Assembly (NCBI RefSeq): GCF_900112865.1
Contig: NZ_FONH01000004.1
Location: 285,790-349,789 of the forward strand
Length of the DNA: 64,000 bases
Direction: 5' to 3'
Source of the DNA: Dyella marensis
Lineage (GTDB): Bacteria > Pseudomonadota > Gammaproteobacteria > Xanthomonadales > Rhodanobacteraceae
The position numbers and the translations under genes are program-made. The notes beneath the pieces were generated by a model, which searched no databases, was not told the DNA's origin, and saw only the letters and a list, made by a program, of their open reading frames with translations. Each line of letters opens with the position of its first letter. Position 1 is the first letter of the stretch. Below are positions 35,821 through 46,634 of this stretch, in pieces.

Positions 35821-36507
35821 ATGCAACGCATTCTCCTAGCCGACGACGACCGCGCCCTCACCGACCTGCTGGCCGAATACCTGCGCCGGGAAGGCTTCGC
35901 CGTCGACGTGGCCCACGACGGCGAGGAAGCCCTGGCGCGCCTCAGCAACGCATCCCAGCGGCCGGACCTGCTGATCCTCGATGTGATGATGCCCGGCCGC
36001 GACGGCCTGGAAACCCTGCGCGAGCTGCGCCTGCAGCATCGGCTGCCGGTGATCATGCTGTCCGCGCGCGGCGAGCCGGTGGACCGGGTGATCGGGCTGG
36101 AGCTGGGCGCGGACGATTACCTCTCCAAGCCGTGCCTGCCGCGCGAACTGCTGGCCCGCGTGCGCGCACAGCTGCGCCGCCATGCGCCGGCCATGGCCGG
36201 CACGCTGGAAGTGGGCGTGCTGCGCCTGCTGCCGGGCGAGCGGCGCGCCTATGCGGGCGAGGTGGAGCTGGCACTGACCGGCGCGGAGTTCGGCCTGTTG
36301 CTGGCGCTGGCGCAGCGCGCCGGCCAGCTGGTGGACAAGGCCACGCTGACGCGCATGGCGCTGGGGCGCGAACTGGAACGCTTCGACCGCAGCATCGACG
36401 TGCACGTCAGCCGGCTGCGCCATAAGCTGGCCGAAGCCTCCGAGCAGGCCCCGCGCATCGAATCGGTGCGCGGCGCCGGCTACGTGCTGGTCACGGGGGC
36501 GGCATGA
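35821..36507 (+). CDS. cpxR: OmpR-family response regulator, CpxR-like
   Basis: 228 residues. Receiver domain (1-115) with the acidic pocket D8-D9-D10, phospho-acceptor D54, S81 at the Thr/Ser switch and K103. A C-terminal winged helix (about 130-225) contains the recognition segment DRSIDVHVSRLRHKL. The gene ends in a 4-base overlap with the kinase. The Spy-like neighbour and the CpxR box argue for an envelope-stress regulator. Confidence 0.88.
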   Translation: MQRILLADDDRALTDLLAEYLRREGFAVDVAHDGEEALARLSNASQRPDLLILDVMMPGRDGLETLRELRLQHRLPVIMLSARGEPVDRVIGLELGADDYLSKPCLPRELLARVRAQLRRHAPAMAGTLEVGVLRLLPGERRAYAGEVELALTGAEFGLLLALAQRAGQLVDKATLTRMALGRELERFDRSIDVHVSRLRHKLAEASEQAPRIESVRGAGYVLVTGAA

Positions 36508-37856
36508 ATCCGCTCAAGACCTCGCTGTTCTGGCGGCTGCTGGTGTGGTTCGTCCTGGCCAACCTGGCGGTGCTGTTGCTGGGCGGCTATGTCACGCGCA
36601 GCTTCATCGAATACACCACCGCGGTGGAGATCAACTGGACGGCGCTGGCCGAAAGCGCGAACGAGGCCTACGAAAACGGCGGTGCCGACGGACTCGACGC
36701 ATGGATCCGCGACCAGCGCCGCGACGGCGTCGATGCCACGCTGTACGAGAACGGCACGGCGCTGGTGCCGATCCGCCTGCCGGGCAGCGTGCGCGACCAG
36801 CTGCCGCAATGGCTGGCGGCGCGGCACGATCTGCTGATGCAGCCGTATCCGCGCATCTATCTGGCCGTGCAGCAGGTCACCGGTGCCGACGGCCACGCGC
36901 GCCAGCTGGTTGCGCTCAGTCGCACGCATTCGCGCATTCCCTTGCAGACGCGCAGCCAGATCCTGCTGGCCGTGCAATTTGCGCTGTCGCTGCTGTTCAT
37001 CGCGCTGATCGGCTGGTGGTTCGCGCGCGGCGTGGCGCGTCCGGTGGAGGCCATGCAGCGCGCGGCGCGGCACATGGCCGCCGGCGAGCTGTCGACGCGG
37101 GTCGGCCCGGAAGGTCGGCGCGGTCCTGGCGAGCTGTCGCAGCTGGCGCAGGACTTCGATGCGATGGCCGTACGCATCGAGGCGCTGGTCGCGCATGACC
37201 GCGCGGTGCTGCAGGACCTCTCGCACGAACTGCGCTCGCCGCTGGCGCGCCTGCAGCTGATCCTGGACCTGGCCCGGCGCAGCGAGGCCGAGCAGGCCGC
37301 CGCGTATTTCGCCCAGGCCGAGCGCGAGATCGGTCGCCTGGACCGCATGACCGGCGAGATGCTGGCGCTGTCGCGCCTGGAAGGCGGACTGCCGGGCATG
37401 GAGCGCGAGCCGGTGGACCTGGCCGCGCTGGCGCGTGAATGCGTTGCCAAGGCAGGGATCGAGACCTCGGCGCGCCAGCTGCGGCTCAACGCGGCGATCG
37501 AGGCGCCGGCGTGGGTGCTCGGCAGCGGCCAGCTGCTCGAACGCGCGCTGGACAACCTGCTCGGCAACGCCCTCAAGTACAGCCCCGAGGGCGGCAGCGT
37601 GGAGCTGGCCGTGCGGGCCGAACACGGACGCGCCGAGGTGATCGTGCGCGATCACGGCCCCGGCGTGCCCGATGCGGAGCTGCCCCAGCTGTTCCGCCCG
37701 TTCTTCCGCGGCAGCAATGCGCCGAAGGCGGAAGGACATGGCCTGGGCCTGGCCATCGTCAACCGCGTGGCGCAGGTGCATGGCGGCGAGGCAAGCGCAC
37801 GCAATGCGGAAGGCGGCGGGCTGGAAGTGCGGCTGAGTCTGCCGTTGCAGGCCTGA
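36504..37856 (+). CDS. cpxA: Sensor histidine kinase, CpxA-like
   Basis: 450 residues. Membrane helices about 10-30 and 153-173 enclose a periplasmic sensor domain; HAMP about 174-230; dimerisation domain with phospho-acceptor H241 (LSHELRSPLARL); ATPase domain with N box NLLGNALKYSP, G1 box DHGPGVPDAEL and G2 GHGLGLAIV. It is translationally coupled to the response regulator. Expected to respond to misfolded envelope proteins, by analogy with CpxA. Confidence 0.88.
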   Translation: MNPLKTSLFWRLLVWFVLANLAVLLLGGYVTRSFIEYTTAVEINWTALAESANEAYENGGADGLDAWIRDQRRDGVDATLYENGTALVPIRLPGSVRDQLPQWLAARHDLLMQPYPRIYLAVQQVTGADGHARQLVALSRTHSRIPLQTRSQILLAVQFALSLLFIALIGWWFARGVARPVEAMQRAARHMAAGELSTRVGPEGRRGPGELSQLAQDFDAMAVRIEALVAHDRAVLQDLSHELRSPLARLQLILDLARRSEAEQAAAYFAQAEREIGRLDRMTGEMLALSRLEGGLPGMEREPVDLAALARECVAKAGIETSARQLRLNAAIEAPAWVLGSGQLLERALDNLLGNALKYSPEGGSVELAVRAEHGRAEVIVRDHGPGVPDAELPQLFRPFFRGSNAPKAEGHGLGLAIVNRVAQVHGGEASARNAEGGGLEVRLSLPLQA

Positions 37857-37868
37857 CGCCGGGACTGA

Positions 37869-38707
<839 letters not shown>

Positions 38708-38770
38708 GCGCCGGCACGATCGCCGCATCGCCTAAGATCGGTATCCGTTCCGCCCGCATCCGAGTTCCCC

Positions 38771-39757
38771 ATGCGCTCCAACGCTCTCGCCGCCGTCGGG
38801 CTCGCCCTGTGCTCGGCGCTGTTCTTCACGCTGACCTATGTGCTCAACCGCAGCTTCGTCGCCGGCGGCGGGCATTGGGCCTGGGCGGGCATCCTGCGTT
38901 ACCTGATCACCTTGCCGCTGCTGGCCCTGGTGCTGCCGTGGCAGGGCGGCCTCGGCGAATTGCCACAGGAACTGCGCCGCCATCCGCGCACCTGGCTGAC
39001 CTGGAGCAGCGTGGGTTTCGTGCTGTTTGGCGTGCCGCTCACCTGGGCCGCCAGCAGCGGGCCGTCGTGGCTGATCGCTGGCAGCTTCCAGACCACGGTG
39101 CTGGCCGGTCCGCTGATGGCGCCGCTGATCTATCGCGACGCGCGCGGCCGGCTGGCCTGGCGCACGCTGGCGCTCGGCGCGCTGATCGTGGCCGGCGTGT
39201 TCGCGTTGCAATGGGGTCATGCGCAGGGCCGGTTGGGCGCGGGCGACTGGCTGGCGATCGGCGCGGTGGTGGTGTCCGCGTTCGCCTATCCGCTGGGCAA
39301 CCGCATGCTGCTGCTGCACCTGGAGCATGGCCACGCGCGGCTGGGCGCGGTGCAGCGCGTATTCGGCATGACGCTGTGCAGCTGGCCGCTGTGGCTGCTG
39401 TTTGCGGCGATCGCGTGGGCCACGATCGGTCCGCCGTCGTGGCGCGACGTGCTGCTGGCGGGCGGCGTGGCGCTTTCGTCCGGCGTGATCGCCACCGTGC
39501 TGTTCTTCCGCGCCACCGACATGGTGCGCAGCGAACCCACCGCACTGGCCGCGGTGGAGGCGATGCAGGCGGCGGAGCTGTTGTTCGCCACCTTGCTGGG
39601 CGGGTTGCTGCTGGGCGAAGCCTGGCCGCACGGCTATGCCGCGCTGGGCGCGGTGCTGATCGTCGCGGGCATCGCGCTGTTCGGCTGGATCAGCGGGCGC
39701 GGCGCGGCCGGCCACGATGAGGAACTGCGCACGCTGCGCACCGATCGCGGCGCTTGA
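38771..39757 (+). CDS. DMT-superfamily transporter (multidrug-resistance efflux type)
   Basis: 328 residues with about ten membrane helices in two EamA/EmrE-like halves (for example LTYVLNRSFVAGGGHWAWAGILRYL and the second half from ALGALIVAGVFALQW). The charged C-terminal tail is cytoplasmic. It probably exports a metabolite or drug. It stands alone downstream of the toxin-antitoxin pair. Confidence 0.85.
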   Translation: MRSNALAAVGLALCSALFFTLTYVLNRSFVAGGGHWAWAGILRYLITLPLLALVLPWQGGLGELPQELRRHPRTWLTWSSVGFVLFGVPLTWAASSGPSWLIAGSFQTTVLAGPLMAPLIYRDARGRLAWRTLALGALIVAGVFALQWGHAQGRLGAGDWLAIGAVVVSAFAYPLGNRMLLLHLEHGHARLGAVQRVFGMTLCSWPLWLLFAAIAWATIGPPSWRDVLLAGGVALSSGVIATVLFFRATDMVRSEPTALAAVEAMQAAELLFATLLGGLLLGEAWPHGYAALGAVLIVAGIALFGWISGRGAAGHDEELRTLRTDRGA

Positions 39758-39843
39758 AGCGCGGCTTTTCAGGCCTCCGGAACTTGCCCCGGCGGCGCGC
39801 CTCGGGTTAAACACCTCGGTTTGCACCATGGGCGAGGTGGGCG

Positions 39844-42800
39844 ATGCGGCAGCTTTGTGCGCGGGCGGTGCTGGGTTGGATGGTGGCTGGAGCGGCGCTG
39901 GCGCTCGCGCCCGTCGCACTGGCGGACGAGCATGGCGCGCCGGTGCTGCGCTGGGATCCGGCACGCCTGGGCAATCATCGTTATCTGGTGCAGGTCGACG
40001 CACCGGCTGAAGCGGTACGCGCGGTGATTCCCTGGCGCCGGCGCGATGCGCATCCGGAGAAGGTCGCGGTCATCGTCACCGATCCGGACGGCGCGCCGGT
40101 CGCCAATGTCCTGCGCGGAAACATCGACCGCGCTTCCGGCGAGCTGGTATTCCAGGCCGCCAAGGCCGGCACTTATGCCGTGTACTACCAGCCTTACGTC
40201 GGCGGCGGACGCAGCAACTATCCGGTGGTCAACTATGCCGCCCCGCGCGACAGCGCCGACCCGGCCTGGGCCGGCAAGCTGGGCAAGCGCTGGGATCGCC
40301 TGCCGCAGGCACAGGTGCAGCGCTACGAAGCGGTCGACGATTTCGATGCGTATACAGACATGGAGCGCACCGCCACGCCGGCCGAACTGGACGCGCTGCT
40401 GGCCAGGCATGCCGAGCCACTGCTGCTGTTCCCCGAGACGCGCGCCAACCCCGTGCGCATGTTCGACACGCTGCCGGTGTCCTGGACCCAGCGCGGTCCC
40501 GGCGGGGCGCTGAGCGACCACGCGCAGCGCGGCGAATACCTGAGCTTCCAGGTCGGCCTGTGGGCGCCGCGCACGCCGGTGAACGCGGTGCGCGTGGCGT
40601 TTGGCGATCTGCACGGCCCCGATGGCGCAACGATTCCCGCCACCGCGCTCACCTGTTTCAACCTGCGCGGCATCGACTACGCCGGCCGGCCGTTCGTCAC
40701 CCGCGTCGATGTGCCTAAGGGGCGGGTGCAGCCGCTATGGATGGGGCTGGACGTTCCCGCCGACGCCAAGCCCGGCGTGTACGAGGGCGAGGTGGTCGTC
40801 AGCGCCGACGGCGTGGAAGCGCAGCGCGTGCCGCTGTCCGTCACCGTCGGCGGGACCGCCGCCGTCGCGCACGGCGACGACGACCCGTTCAAGCTCACCC
40901 GCCTGCGCTGGCTCGATTCCACGCTGGCGCAGGACAGCACGGTGGTGAAGCCGTTCACGCCGGTGGCGGTGAAGGGCGCGAGCCTCGACATCCTGGGCCG
41001 CGACATCGCGCTCGCCGACAGCGGCCTGCCGGCGCAGATCCGCAGCCGCTTCGACGAACGCATGACCGGCTTCGCCAGGCAGCCGCGCGCGCTGCTGCAG
41101 GCGCCAATGCAACTGCTGGTGGAAGATGCTTCCGGCGTGCATGCATTGACCGGCAAGGGCGCGCCGAAAGTGGAGACCGACGGTCCCGGCAAGGTGCACT
41201 GGACGGTGACCGGCGACGCCGGCCCGCTGCGCGGCGAGCTGAAGGGTTCGCTGGAAGCGGACGGCACGCTGCAGTACGCCATCGAGCTGCAGGCCGACCG
41301 GGAAACCCAGGTCGGCGATATCCGCCTGGAGATTCCGCTGCACAACGACCTCGCTCGCTACCAGCTCGGCCTCGGCCAGCAGGGCGGCGAGGCGCCGGCC
41401 GGTTTCAGCTGGCACTGGAACGTGCGCAACAACCAGGACGGCGCGTGGATCGGCGCGGTGAACGCCGGCCTGGAATTCCACCTGCGCGACGAGCACTACC
41501 TGCGACCGCTCAACACCAACTTCTACCAGCAGCAGCCGCTGCGCATCCCCAGGTCCTGGGACAACGGCGGGCAGGGCGGCATCGAACTGGAGCGCGGCAA
41601 GGAGCGCTACCTGGTCAAGGCCTTCAGCGGTTCGCGCACGCTGCAGGCAGGACAGGCGCTGCGCTACGACGTGGTCCTGCGCGTCACGCCGTTCAAGACG
41701 ATCCAGCCGGAGCAGCAGTTCGCCGAGCGCTTCTTCCACAAGTACGGCGACCTCGATGCGATCAAGGCCGACGGCGCCAACGTGGTGAACATCCACCACG
41801 CCACGCCGATCAATCCCTGGATCAACTATCCGTTCCTGGAAGCCGAGGCGATGCGCAAGTACGTCGAGGCGGCACACCAGCGCGGCATGCGGGTGAAGAT
41901 CTACGACACCATCCGCGAGCTGTCCGATCGCGCGCCCGAGCTGCCCATGCTCGAATCGCTGGGCCACGAGGTGATCAGCGCCGGCAAGGGCGGCGGCTTC
42001 TCCTGGCTGCAGGAGCATCTGGACGGCGACTACATCCCCGCCTGGCATGTGCCGGAGAACCGCGACGCGGCGATCATCAATGCCGGACAGAGCCGCTGGC
42101 ACAACTACTACATCGAAGGCCTGGACTGGCTGGCGCGCAACGAGGGCATCGACGGGCTGTACCTGGACGACGTCGCCTACGACCGCATCACCATGCAGCG
42201 CGTGCGCAAGGTGCTGCAGGCGCACCGGCAGGATCCGCTGATCGACCTGCATTCGGCCAACCAGTACAACCCGCGCGACGGCTACATCAACAGCGCGCTG
42301 CTCTACATGGAACTGTTCCCGTACATCGACCGCCTGTGGTTCGGCGAGCAATTCGATTACGAGAAGAGCACGCCGGCGTACTGGCTGACCGAGATCTCGG
42401 GCATCCCCTACGGCCTGATGGGCGAGATGCTGCAGAACGACGGCAATCCGTGGCGCGGCATGCTGTTCGGCATGACCAGCAGGCTCGGCTGGTCGCCCAA
42501 GAGCGATCCGCGTCCGCTGTGGAAGCTGTGGGATGCCTTCGGTATCGCCAGGGCGGAAATGATCGGCTGGTGGGTGCACGACGCGCCGGTGAAGACCGGG
42601 CGCGACGACGTGCTCGCCACCAGCTACGTGCGCAAGGGGCAGGGCACGCTGGTGGCGCTGGCCTCGTGGGCGCCGGAGCGGGCCGAGGTGAAACTGGCGA
42701 TCGACTGGAAGGCGCTGGGCCTGAATCCGGCCAAGGTGAAGCTGGTCGCGCCGGAGGTACCGGGCTTCCAGCCGGCGGCGACGTTCAAGCCGGGCGACGC

Positions 42801-42846
42801 GATTCCGGTGGAACCCGGCAAGGGCTGGTTGCTGCGCGTGGAGTGA
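39844..42846 (+). CDS. Secreted glycoside-hydrolase-like protein (DUF6067/GH123-N type)
   Basis: 1,000 residues. Signal peptide 1-27 (ending ALADE). The N-terminal half is beta-rich and carries two Ig-like domains (about 30-140 and 210-340). The C-terminal half has the pattern of the DUF6067/GH123-N group: GAVNAGLEFHLRDE (about 543-556), an HHATPINPWINYPF segment, and acidic residues in DGLYLDDVAYDRIT and LLYMELFPYID that could be catalytic. It probably acts on an extracellular or periplasmic glycan. The next gene is an MFS transporter. Confidence 0.65.
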   Translation: MRQLCARAVLGWMVAGAALALAPVALADEHGAPVLRWDPARLGNHRYLVQVDAPAEAVRAVIPWRRRDAHPEKVAVIVTDPDGAPVANVLRGNIDRASGELVFQAAKAGTYAVYYQPYVGGGRSNYPVVNYAAPRDSADPAWAGKLGKRWDRLPQAQVQRYEAVDDFDAYTDMERTATPAELDALLARHAEPLLLFPETRANPVRMFDTLPVSWTQRGPGGALSDHAQRGEYLSFQVGLWAPRTPVNAVRVAFGDLHGPDGATIPATALTCFNLRGIDYAGRPFVTRVDVPKGRVQPLWMGLDVPADAKPGVYEGEVVVSADGVEAQRVPLSVTVGGTAAVAHGDDDPFKLTRLRWLDSTLAQDSTVVKPFTPVAVKGASLDILGRDIALADSGLPAQIRSRFDERMTGFARQPRALLQAPMQLLVEDASGVHALTGKGAPKVETDGPGKVHWTVTGDAGPLRGELKGSLEADGTLQYAIELQADRETQVGDIRLEIPLHNDLARYQLGLGQQGGEAPAGFSWHWNVRNNQDGAWIGAVNAGLEFHLRDEHYLRPLNTNFYQQQPLRIPRSWDNGGQGGIELERGKERYLVKAFSGSRTLQAGQALRYDVVLRVTPFKTIQPEQQFAERFFHKYGDLDAIKADGANVVNIHHATPINPWINYPFLEAEAMRKYVEAAHQRGMRVKIYDTIRELSDRAPELPMLESLGHEVISAGKGGGFSWLQEHLDGDYIPAWHVPENRDAAIINAGQSRWHNYYIEGLDWLARNEGIDGLYLDDVAYDRITMQRVRKVLQAHRQDPLIDLHSANQYNPRDGYINSALLYMELFPYIDRLWFGEQFDYEKSTPAYWLTEISGIPYGLMGEMLQNDGNPWRGMLFGMTSRLGWSPKSDPRPLWKLWDAFGIARAEMIGWWVHDAPVKTGRDDVLATSYVRKGQGTLVALASWAPERAEVKLAIDWKALGLNPAKVKLVAPEVPGFQPAATFKPGDAIPVEPGKGWLLRVE

Positions 42847-42922
42847 AGCGGGTCGATCGGACCGGTTGATGGTTCTATCCTTGGCGGACGCGTCTTGCCC
42901 CGGCGCGCCTCCAAGGATCGCC

Positions 42923-44182
42923 ATGCAAGTCCAGGCCGCGACCAGCGCGGGCGACGAGTACATCCGCCACGGCACGCCGCTGTTCCGGCGCACCAACTTC
43001 GCTCTGTTCGCCGCCGGCATCGCCACCTTCGGCCTGCTCTATTGCGTGCAGCCGCTGATGCCGGAATTCAGCAAGGACTTCGGCGTCAATGCGGCGGGTG
43101 CGGCGCTGTCGCTGTCAGTCACCACCGGCGTGCTGGCGGTGGCGATGCTGGTGGCCGGCGCGGTGTCCGACGCGGTGGGGCGCAAGTCGGTGATGACGGT
43201 GTCGCTGCTGGCTTCCTCGCTGCTGGTGCTGGCCACCGCGCTGGTGCGCGACTGGCACACGCTGCTGGTGCTGCGCACCCTGCTCGGGCTCACTCTGAGC
43301 GGCCTGCCCGCGGTGGCGATGACCTATCTCAGCGAGGAAATGCATCCGGACTCGATCGGCCTGGGGATGGGCCTGTACATCAGCGGCAATGCGATCGGCG
43401 GCATGGGCGGACGCCTGGTGGCCGGCGTGATGGCCGACTTCGTCGGCTGGCGCGCGGGCGTGGGCGCGGTCGGTGCGATCGGGCTGGTGGCCGGGCTGGT
43501 GTTCTGGCGCAGCCTGCCGCCGTCGCGGCATTTCACCTTGCAGCCGTTTCACTGGAAGACGCTGCAGCAGCGCTTCGCCGGCGCCTTCCGCGATGCCGGC
43601 CTGCCGTGGCTGTTCGCCGAGGGCTTCCTGCTGCTGGGCGCCTTCGTCACCGTCTACAACTTCATCGGCTACCGTCTGCTGGCGCCGCCGTACGGGCTGA
43701 GCCAGGCGGTGGTGGGCCTGATCTTCAGCGTGTACCTGATCGGCACCTTCAGTTCGGCCTGGATGGGCCATCTCGCCGGCAAGCTGGGACGGCGCAAGGT
43801 CCTGTGGACGGCGTTCGCCTTGATGCTGGCCGGCGTGCTGCTGACCATGACCGCGCCGCTGGCGCTGATCGTACTGGGCATCGTGGCGATCACCTTCGGC
43901 TTCTTCGGCGGGCATTCGATCGCCAGCAGCTGGGTGGGGCGGCGCGCGGGCGTGGCGAAGGCGCAGGCCTCGTCGATGTACCTGTTCGCGTACTACATGG
44001 GGTCGAGCCTGGCCGGTGCGGGCTGCGGGTTGTTCTATGCCTCGCACGGGTGGAACGGCGTGGCCGCCTTCGTCGGCGCGCTGGTGCTGGCGGGTTTGCT
44101 GATCGCCTGGCGATTGCGGCATCTGCAGCCGCTGCCGGGGCCGCCCTCGAAGGGCGACGAGCCGCCGCTGGCGGAGCTGTAA
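42923..44182 (+). CDS. MFS transporter
   Basis: 419 residues, twelve predicted helices. The loop 2-3 motif DAVGRKSVMT and the later GKLGRRKVLW are the MFS signature in each half. It resembles YnfM-type exporters. The start is the ATG with AAGGAT upstream, 19 codons inside the longer frame. It follows the GH123-like gene by 76 bases, so the two may work together in uptake or export of a sugar product. Confidence 0.85.
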   Translation: MQVQAATSAGDEYIRHGTPLFRRTNFALFAAGIATFGLLYCVQPLMPEFSKDFGVNAAGAALSLSVTTGVLAVAMLVAGAVSDAVGRKSVMTVSLLASSLLVLATALVRDWHTLLVLRTLLGLTLSGLPAVAMTYLSEEMHPDSIGLGMGLYISGNAIGGMGGRLVAGVMADFVGWRAGVGAVGAIGLVAGLVFWRSLPPSRHFTLQPFHWKTLQQRFAGAFRDAGLPWLFAEGFLLLGAFVTVYNFIGYRLLAPPYGLSQAVVGLIFSVYLIGTFSSAWMGHLAGKLGRRKVLWTAFALMLAGVLLTMTAPLALIVLGIVAITFGFFGGHSIASSWVGRRAGVAKAQASSMYLFAYYMGSSLAGAGCGLFYASHGWNGVAAFVGALVLAGLLIAWRLRHLQPLPGPPSKGDEPPLAEL

Positions 44183-44194
44183 TGCAGTCGGCGC

Positions 44195-44283
44195 AGGTTG
44201 GGGTGAGCCGCAGGCGAACCCCAACCTCGCGATACGCATGGCAGAAAACGACGTTGGGGTTCGCCTGCGGCTCACCCCAACCT
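44195..44283. repeat. Palindromic repeat family A, copy 2
   Basis: 31-base perfect arms (44195-44225 with 44253-44283) and a 27-base loop. It lies between the convergent ends of the MFS and phosphodiesterase genes and carries the shared GTTGGGGT/ACCCCAAC core. Confidence 0.9.
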
Positions 44284-44305
44284 ACGCCGCACGTCAGGGC
44301 ATGCG

Positions 44306-45568
44306 TTACGGCTTCAGCGCGCCCTTCAACGCCGCCGCATCGCCATCGTTCTGCACCGGCGTCAGGTCCAGCAGCCGGATCATCAGCGGATACACATCCA
44401 CGTTGGAGATCGCCGGCAGCACCGTGTCCTGCCGGAACGCCGGACCGCGTGCCACGAACAGCGCCTGCATGGTCGGATCGGCGTTGTCGTAGCCGTGTTC
44501 GCCCAGGCTCAGCTTGTCGCCCTTCTTGAGCTTCTTGGCCACGTACTCGTTGGTGGTCACGCGCCAGCCCACGTCGGCCAGGCAGACCAGCTGCGGCACG
44601 CGCGGGTTCTTGCCGTAGGCGAGGCGCGCGGGGATGCGCGTCTTGTCCCAGCACTGCATATGCTGCTGCGGCTTCTCCAGCTTCGCCTCGATCTTGGCGA
44701 AGTCATGGCCGGGCTTGGGATTGAAGCCGGCCAGCACGCCCAGGCTCACCACCTGCACCTGGTTCAGCGGCAGCAGCTTGTCCACCATCACGTTGTGCTT
44801 GGCCGGCACGCTGGCCATGCCGTGGTCGGACACCAGGATCAGGTTGATGCGGTCGAGCAGGCCGCGCTGTTTCAGGCCGTCGACCAGGTGGGCGAGCGCG
44901 GCGTCGACCTTGGCGATGGACTCGTTCACCTGCCTGGAGTCCGGGCCATAGCCGTGGCCGGCATGGTCGACGTCGTCGAAGTACAAGGTCAGGAAGGTCG
45001 GGCGCTCGCCGGCGGGCAGGTCCAGCCAGCTCAGCACCGTGTCCACGCGCTGTTCCGGCGACATCGCGCCGTCGTAAGGCAGCCAGTGGTCCGGGCGGTA
45101 GTCGTGGATCGGCGCCTCGCTGCCGGGCCAGAACATGGTCGCGGTCTTCAGGCCCTGGCGGCCGGCGGTCTCCCAGATCGGCGTGCCCTGCGCCCACCAG
45201 CGGCCGTCGGCGCCGGCCGCGCGATTGCTCAGCGAGAACTCGCCCAGCGCCGGGTCGAACATGGTGTTGTTGACCATGCCGTGGTGGTCCGGACGCAGGC
45301 CGGTGACGATGGTGTAGTGGTTGGGGAAGGTCAGCGAGGGGAACGAGGGCTGCATGGCCTGGGCGCGCACGCCCTCATGCGCCAGCGCCGCCAGGGTGGG
45401 GCTCAGCCCGCGCTGGATGTAGTCGGCGCGGAAGCCGTCGATCGAGATCAGCAGCAGCGGCGCCGGCGCGGGCTTGGCGACCGGCGCGGGTTTGGCCGGC
45501 GGTCGGGTAGCGCACCCGGCGCTGAACGCGGCGACGGCACAGAACAGGAGGCGAAACAGGAATTTCAT
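44306..45568 (-). CDS. Nucleotide pyrophosphatase/phosphodiesterase (NPP), lipoprotein-like
   Basis: 420 residues. The signal peptide ends in a lipobox-like AFSAGC (Cys19). Alkaline-phosphatase fold with both Zn sites intact: D44, nucleophile T80 (SFPSLTFPNHYT), D201, H205, D248, H249 and H358 (LGEHGY), in the same order as the structurally known Xanthomonas NPP. It hydrolyses nucleotide pyrophosphates or phosphodiesters in the periplasm. A Met four codons upstream (45580) is an alternative start. Confidence 0.9.
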   Translation of the reverse strand: MKFLFRLLFCAVAAFSAGCATRPPAKPAPVAKPAPAPLLLISIDGFRADYIQRGLSPTLAALAHEGVRAQAMQPSFPSLTFPNHYTIVTGLRPDHHGMVNNTMFDPALGEFSLSNRAAGADGRWWAQGTPIWETAGRQGLKTATMFWPGSEAPIHDYRPDHWLPYDGAMSPEQRVDTVLSWLDLPAGERPTFLTLYFDDVDHAGHGYGPDSRQVNESIAKVDAALAHLVDGLKQRGLLDRINLILVSDHGMASVPAKHNVMVDKLLPLNQVQVVSLGVLAGFNPKPGHDFAKIEAKLEKPQQHMQCWDKTRIPARLAYGKNPRVPQLVCLADVGWRVTTNEYVAKKLKKGDKLSLGEHGYDNADPTMQALFVARGPAFRQDTVLPAISNVDVYPLMIRLLDLTPVQNDGDAAALKGALKP

Positions 45569-45620
45569 GCGCGAGTCCATACGATTGATCCAGGCAATCC
45601 CACCATGATCGCGCACTCGT

Positions 45621-46109
45621 ATGACCATTACATCTCCGTCGATGCAGCGTCTTGCCGGCCTGGCCCTGCTGGTCCTGTGCGCGGCCCCGGCCGCCGCGAT
45701 GGCGCAGCAGCGCCAGCAGCAGGCGCAGCAGCCGAACTACCAGCCCAACTACAACGCGATCCAGTCGCAGCAGGCCAACCAGCAGGCGATCCTGCAGGAC
45801 AAGCTGCGCACCAACCAGCTGCTGGAAGAGCAGCGCCAGCGCAATGCCGCGGCGATCCGCCAGCCGCAGTCGGGCAATCCGGCCGCGAGCCAGGCGCTGG
45901 ACCTGTCCAACCAGGCGCAGCAGCAGCGCTTCGACGCGCGCCAGCGCGACGTGGTGGATCAGTACCGGGCCGCTTCCTCCACCGCGCCGGTGGTGCTGCC
46001 GCAGCCGGTGCGGCAGTCGACGCCGAAAAAGCCGCCGCCGTCCGCGCTCGATCAGCTCCATCCGACGCCGCCGCAGCAGCAGCCGACGCAGAGTCCGCCG
46101 CAGCACTGA
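45621..46109 (+). CDS. Gln/Pro-rich secreted protein, hypothetical
   Basis: 162 residues. A signal peptide (about 8-29, ending AAMAQ) is followed by a low-complexity Gln-rich region (QQRQQQAQQ, YQPNYNAIQSQQ) and a Pro-rich end. No catalytic motif. The first Met at 45621 or the one seven codons later may be used. It is divergent from the phosphodiesterase with 52 bases between starts. Perhaps a disordered envelope protein. Confidence 0.55.
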   Translation: MTITSPSMQRLAGLALLVLCAAPAAAMAQQRQQQAQQPNYQPNYNAIQSQQANQQAILQDKLRTNQLLEEQRQRNAAAIRQPQSGNPAASQALDLSNQAQQQRFDARQRDVVDQYRAASSTAPVVLPQPVRQSTPKKPPPSALDQLHPTPPQQQPTQSPPQH

Positions 46110-46124
46110 ATCCCGCCGCCAGCG

Positions 46125-46634
46125 CTACGGCAACGCGAACAGGTCGCCGTGCGCCACGCGGTCTTCCATCGATAACAGAAAGCGCTTGGTCGGCAGGCCG
46201 CCGCCGAAGCCGGTGAGGCTGCCGTTGCTGCCGATCACGCGGTGGCAGGGCAGGATGATCGGAATCGGATTGCGCCCGTTCGCCGCGCCCACCGCGCGCA
46301 TCGCCGCGGGCTGGCCGATGCGCCGCGCCAGTTCGGCATAGCTGATCGTCACGCCGTAGGGGATGCGCCCCAGCTCTTCCCACACGGCCAGCTGGAACGG
46401 CGTGCCGATGGGGTGCAGTTTCAGATCGAAGCGCGTGCGCTCGCCGGCGAAATATTCCTCCAGCTGGCGGCGTGCCTCGGCCAGCGGTTTCGCCGCATGG
46501 ATCCAGTCCGGTTGCGGCGACTTGCGATGCCTGCCGGTTTCGAACCACACCTCGCGCAGGCCGTGCGCATCGGCCACCAGGCGCAGCCGGCCGATCGGCG
46601 TGGGCAGTTCGTCGTACCAGATCGTCTCGCTCAT
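46125..46634 (-). CDS. ogt: O6-methylguanine-DNA methyltransferase
   Basis: 169 residues, single-domain Ogt/MGMT. The active-site cysteine is C130 in the PCHRV motif and the Asn hinge lies in AAMRAVGAANGRNP. It transfers the alkyl group from O6-alkylguanine to C130. Its ATG overlaps the stop of the Ada-AlkA gene by 4 bases, so the two repair functions are co-expressed. Confidence 0.93.
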   Translation of the reverse strand: MSETIWYDELPTPIGRLRLVADAHGLREVWFETGRHRKSPQPDWIHAAKPLAEARRQLEEYFAGERTRFDLKLHPIGTPFQLAVWEELGRIPYGVTISYAELARRIGQPAAMRAVGAANGRNPIPIILPCHRVIGSNGSLTGFGGGLPTKRFLLSMEDRVAHGDLFALP

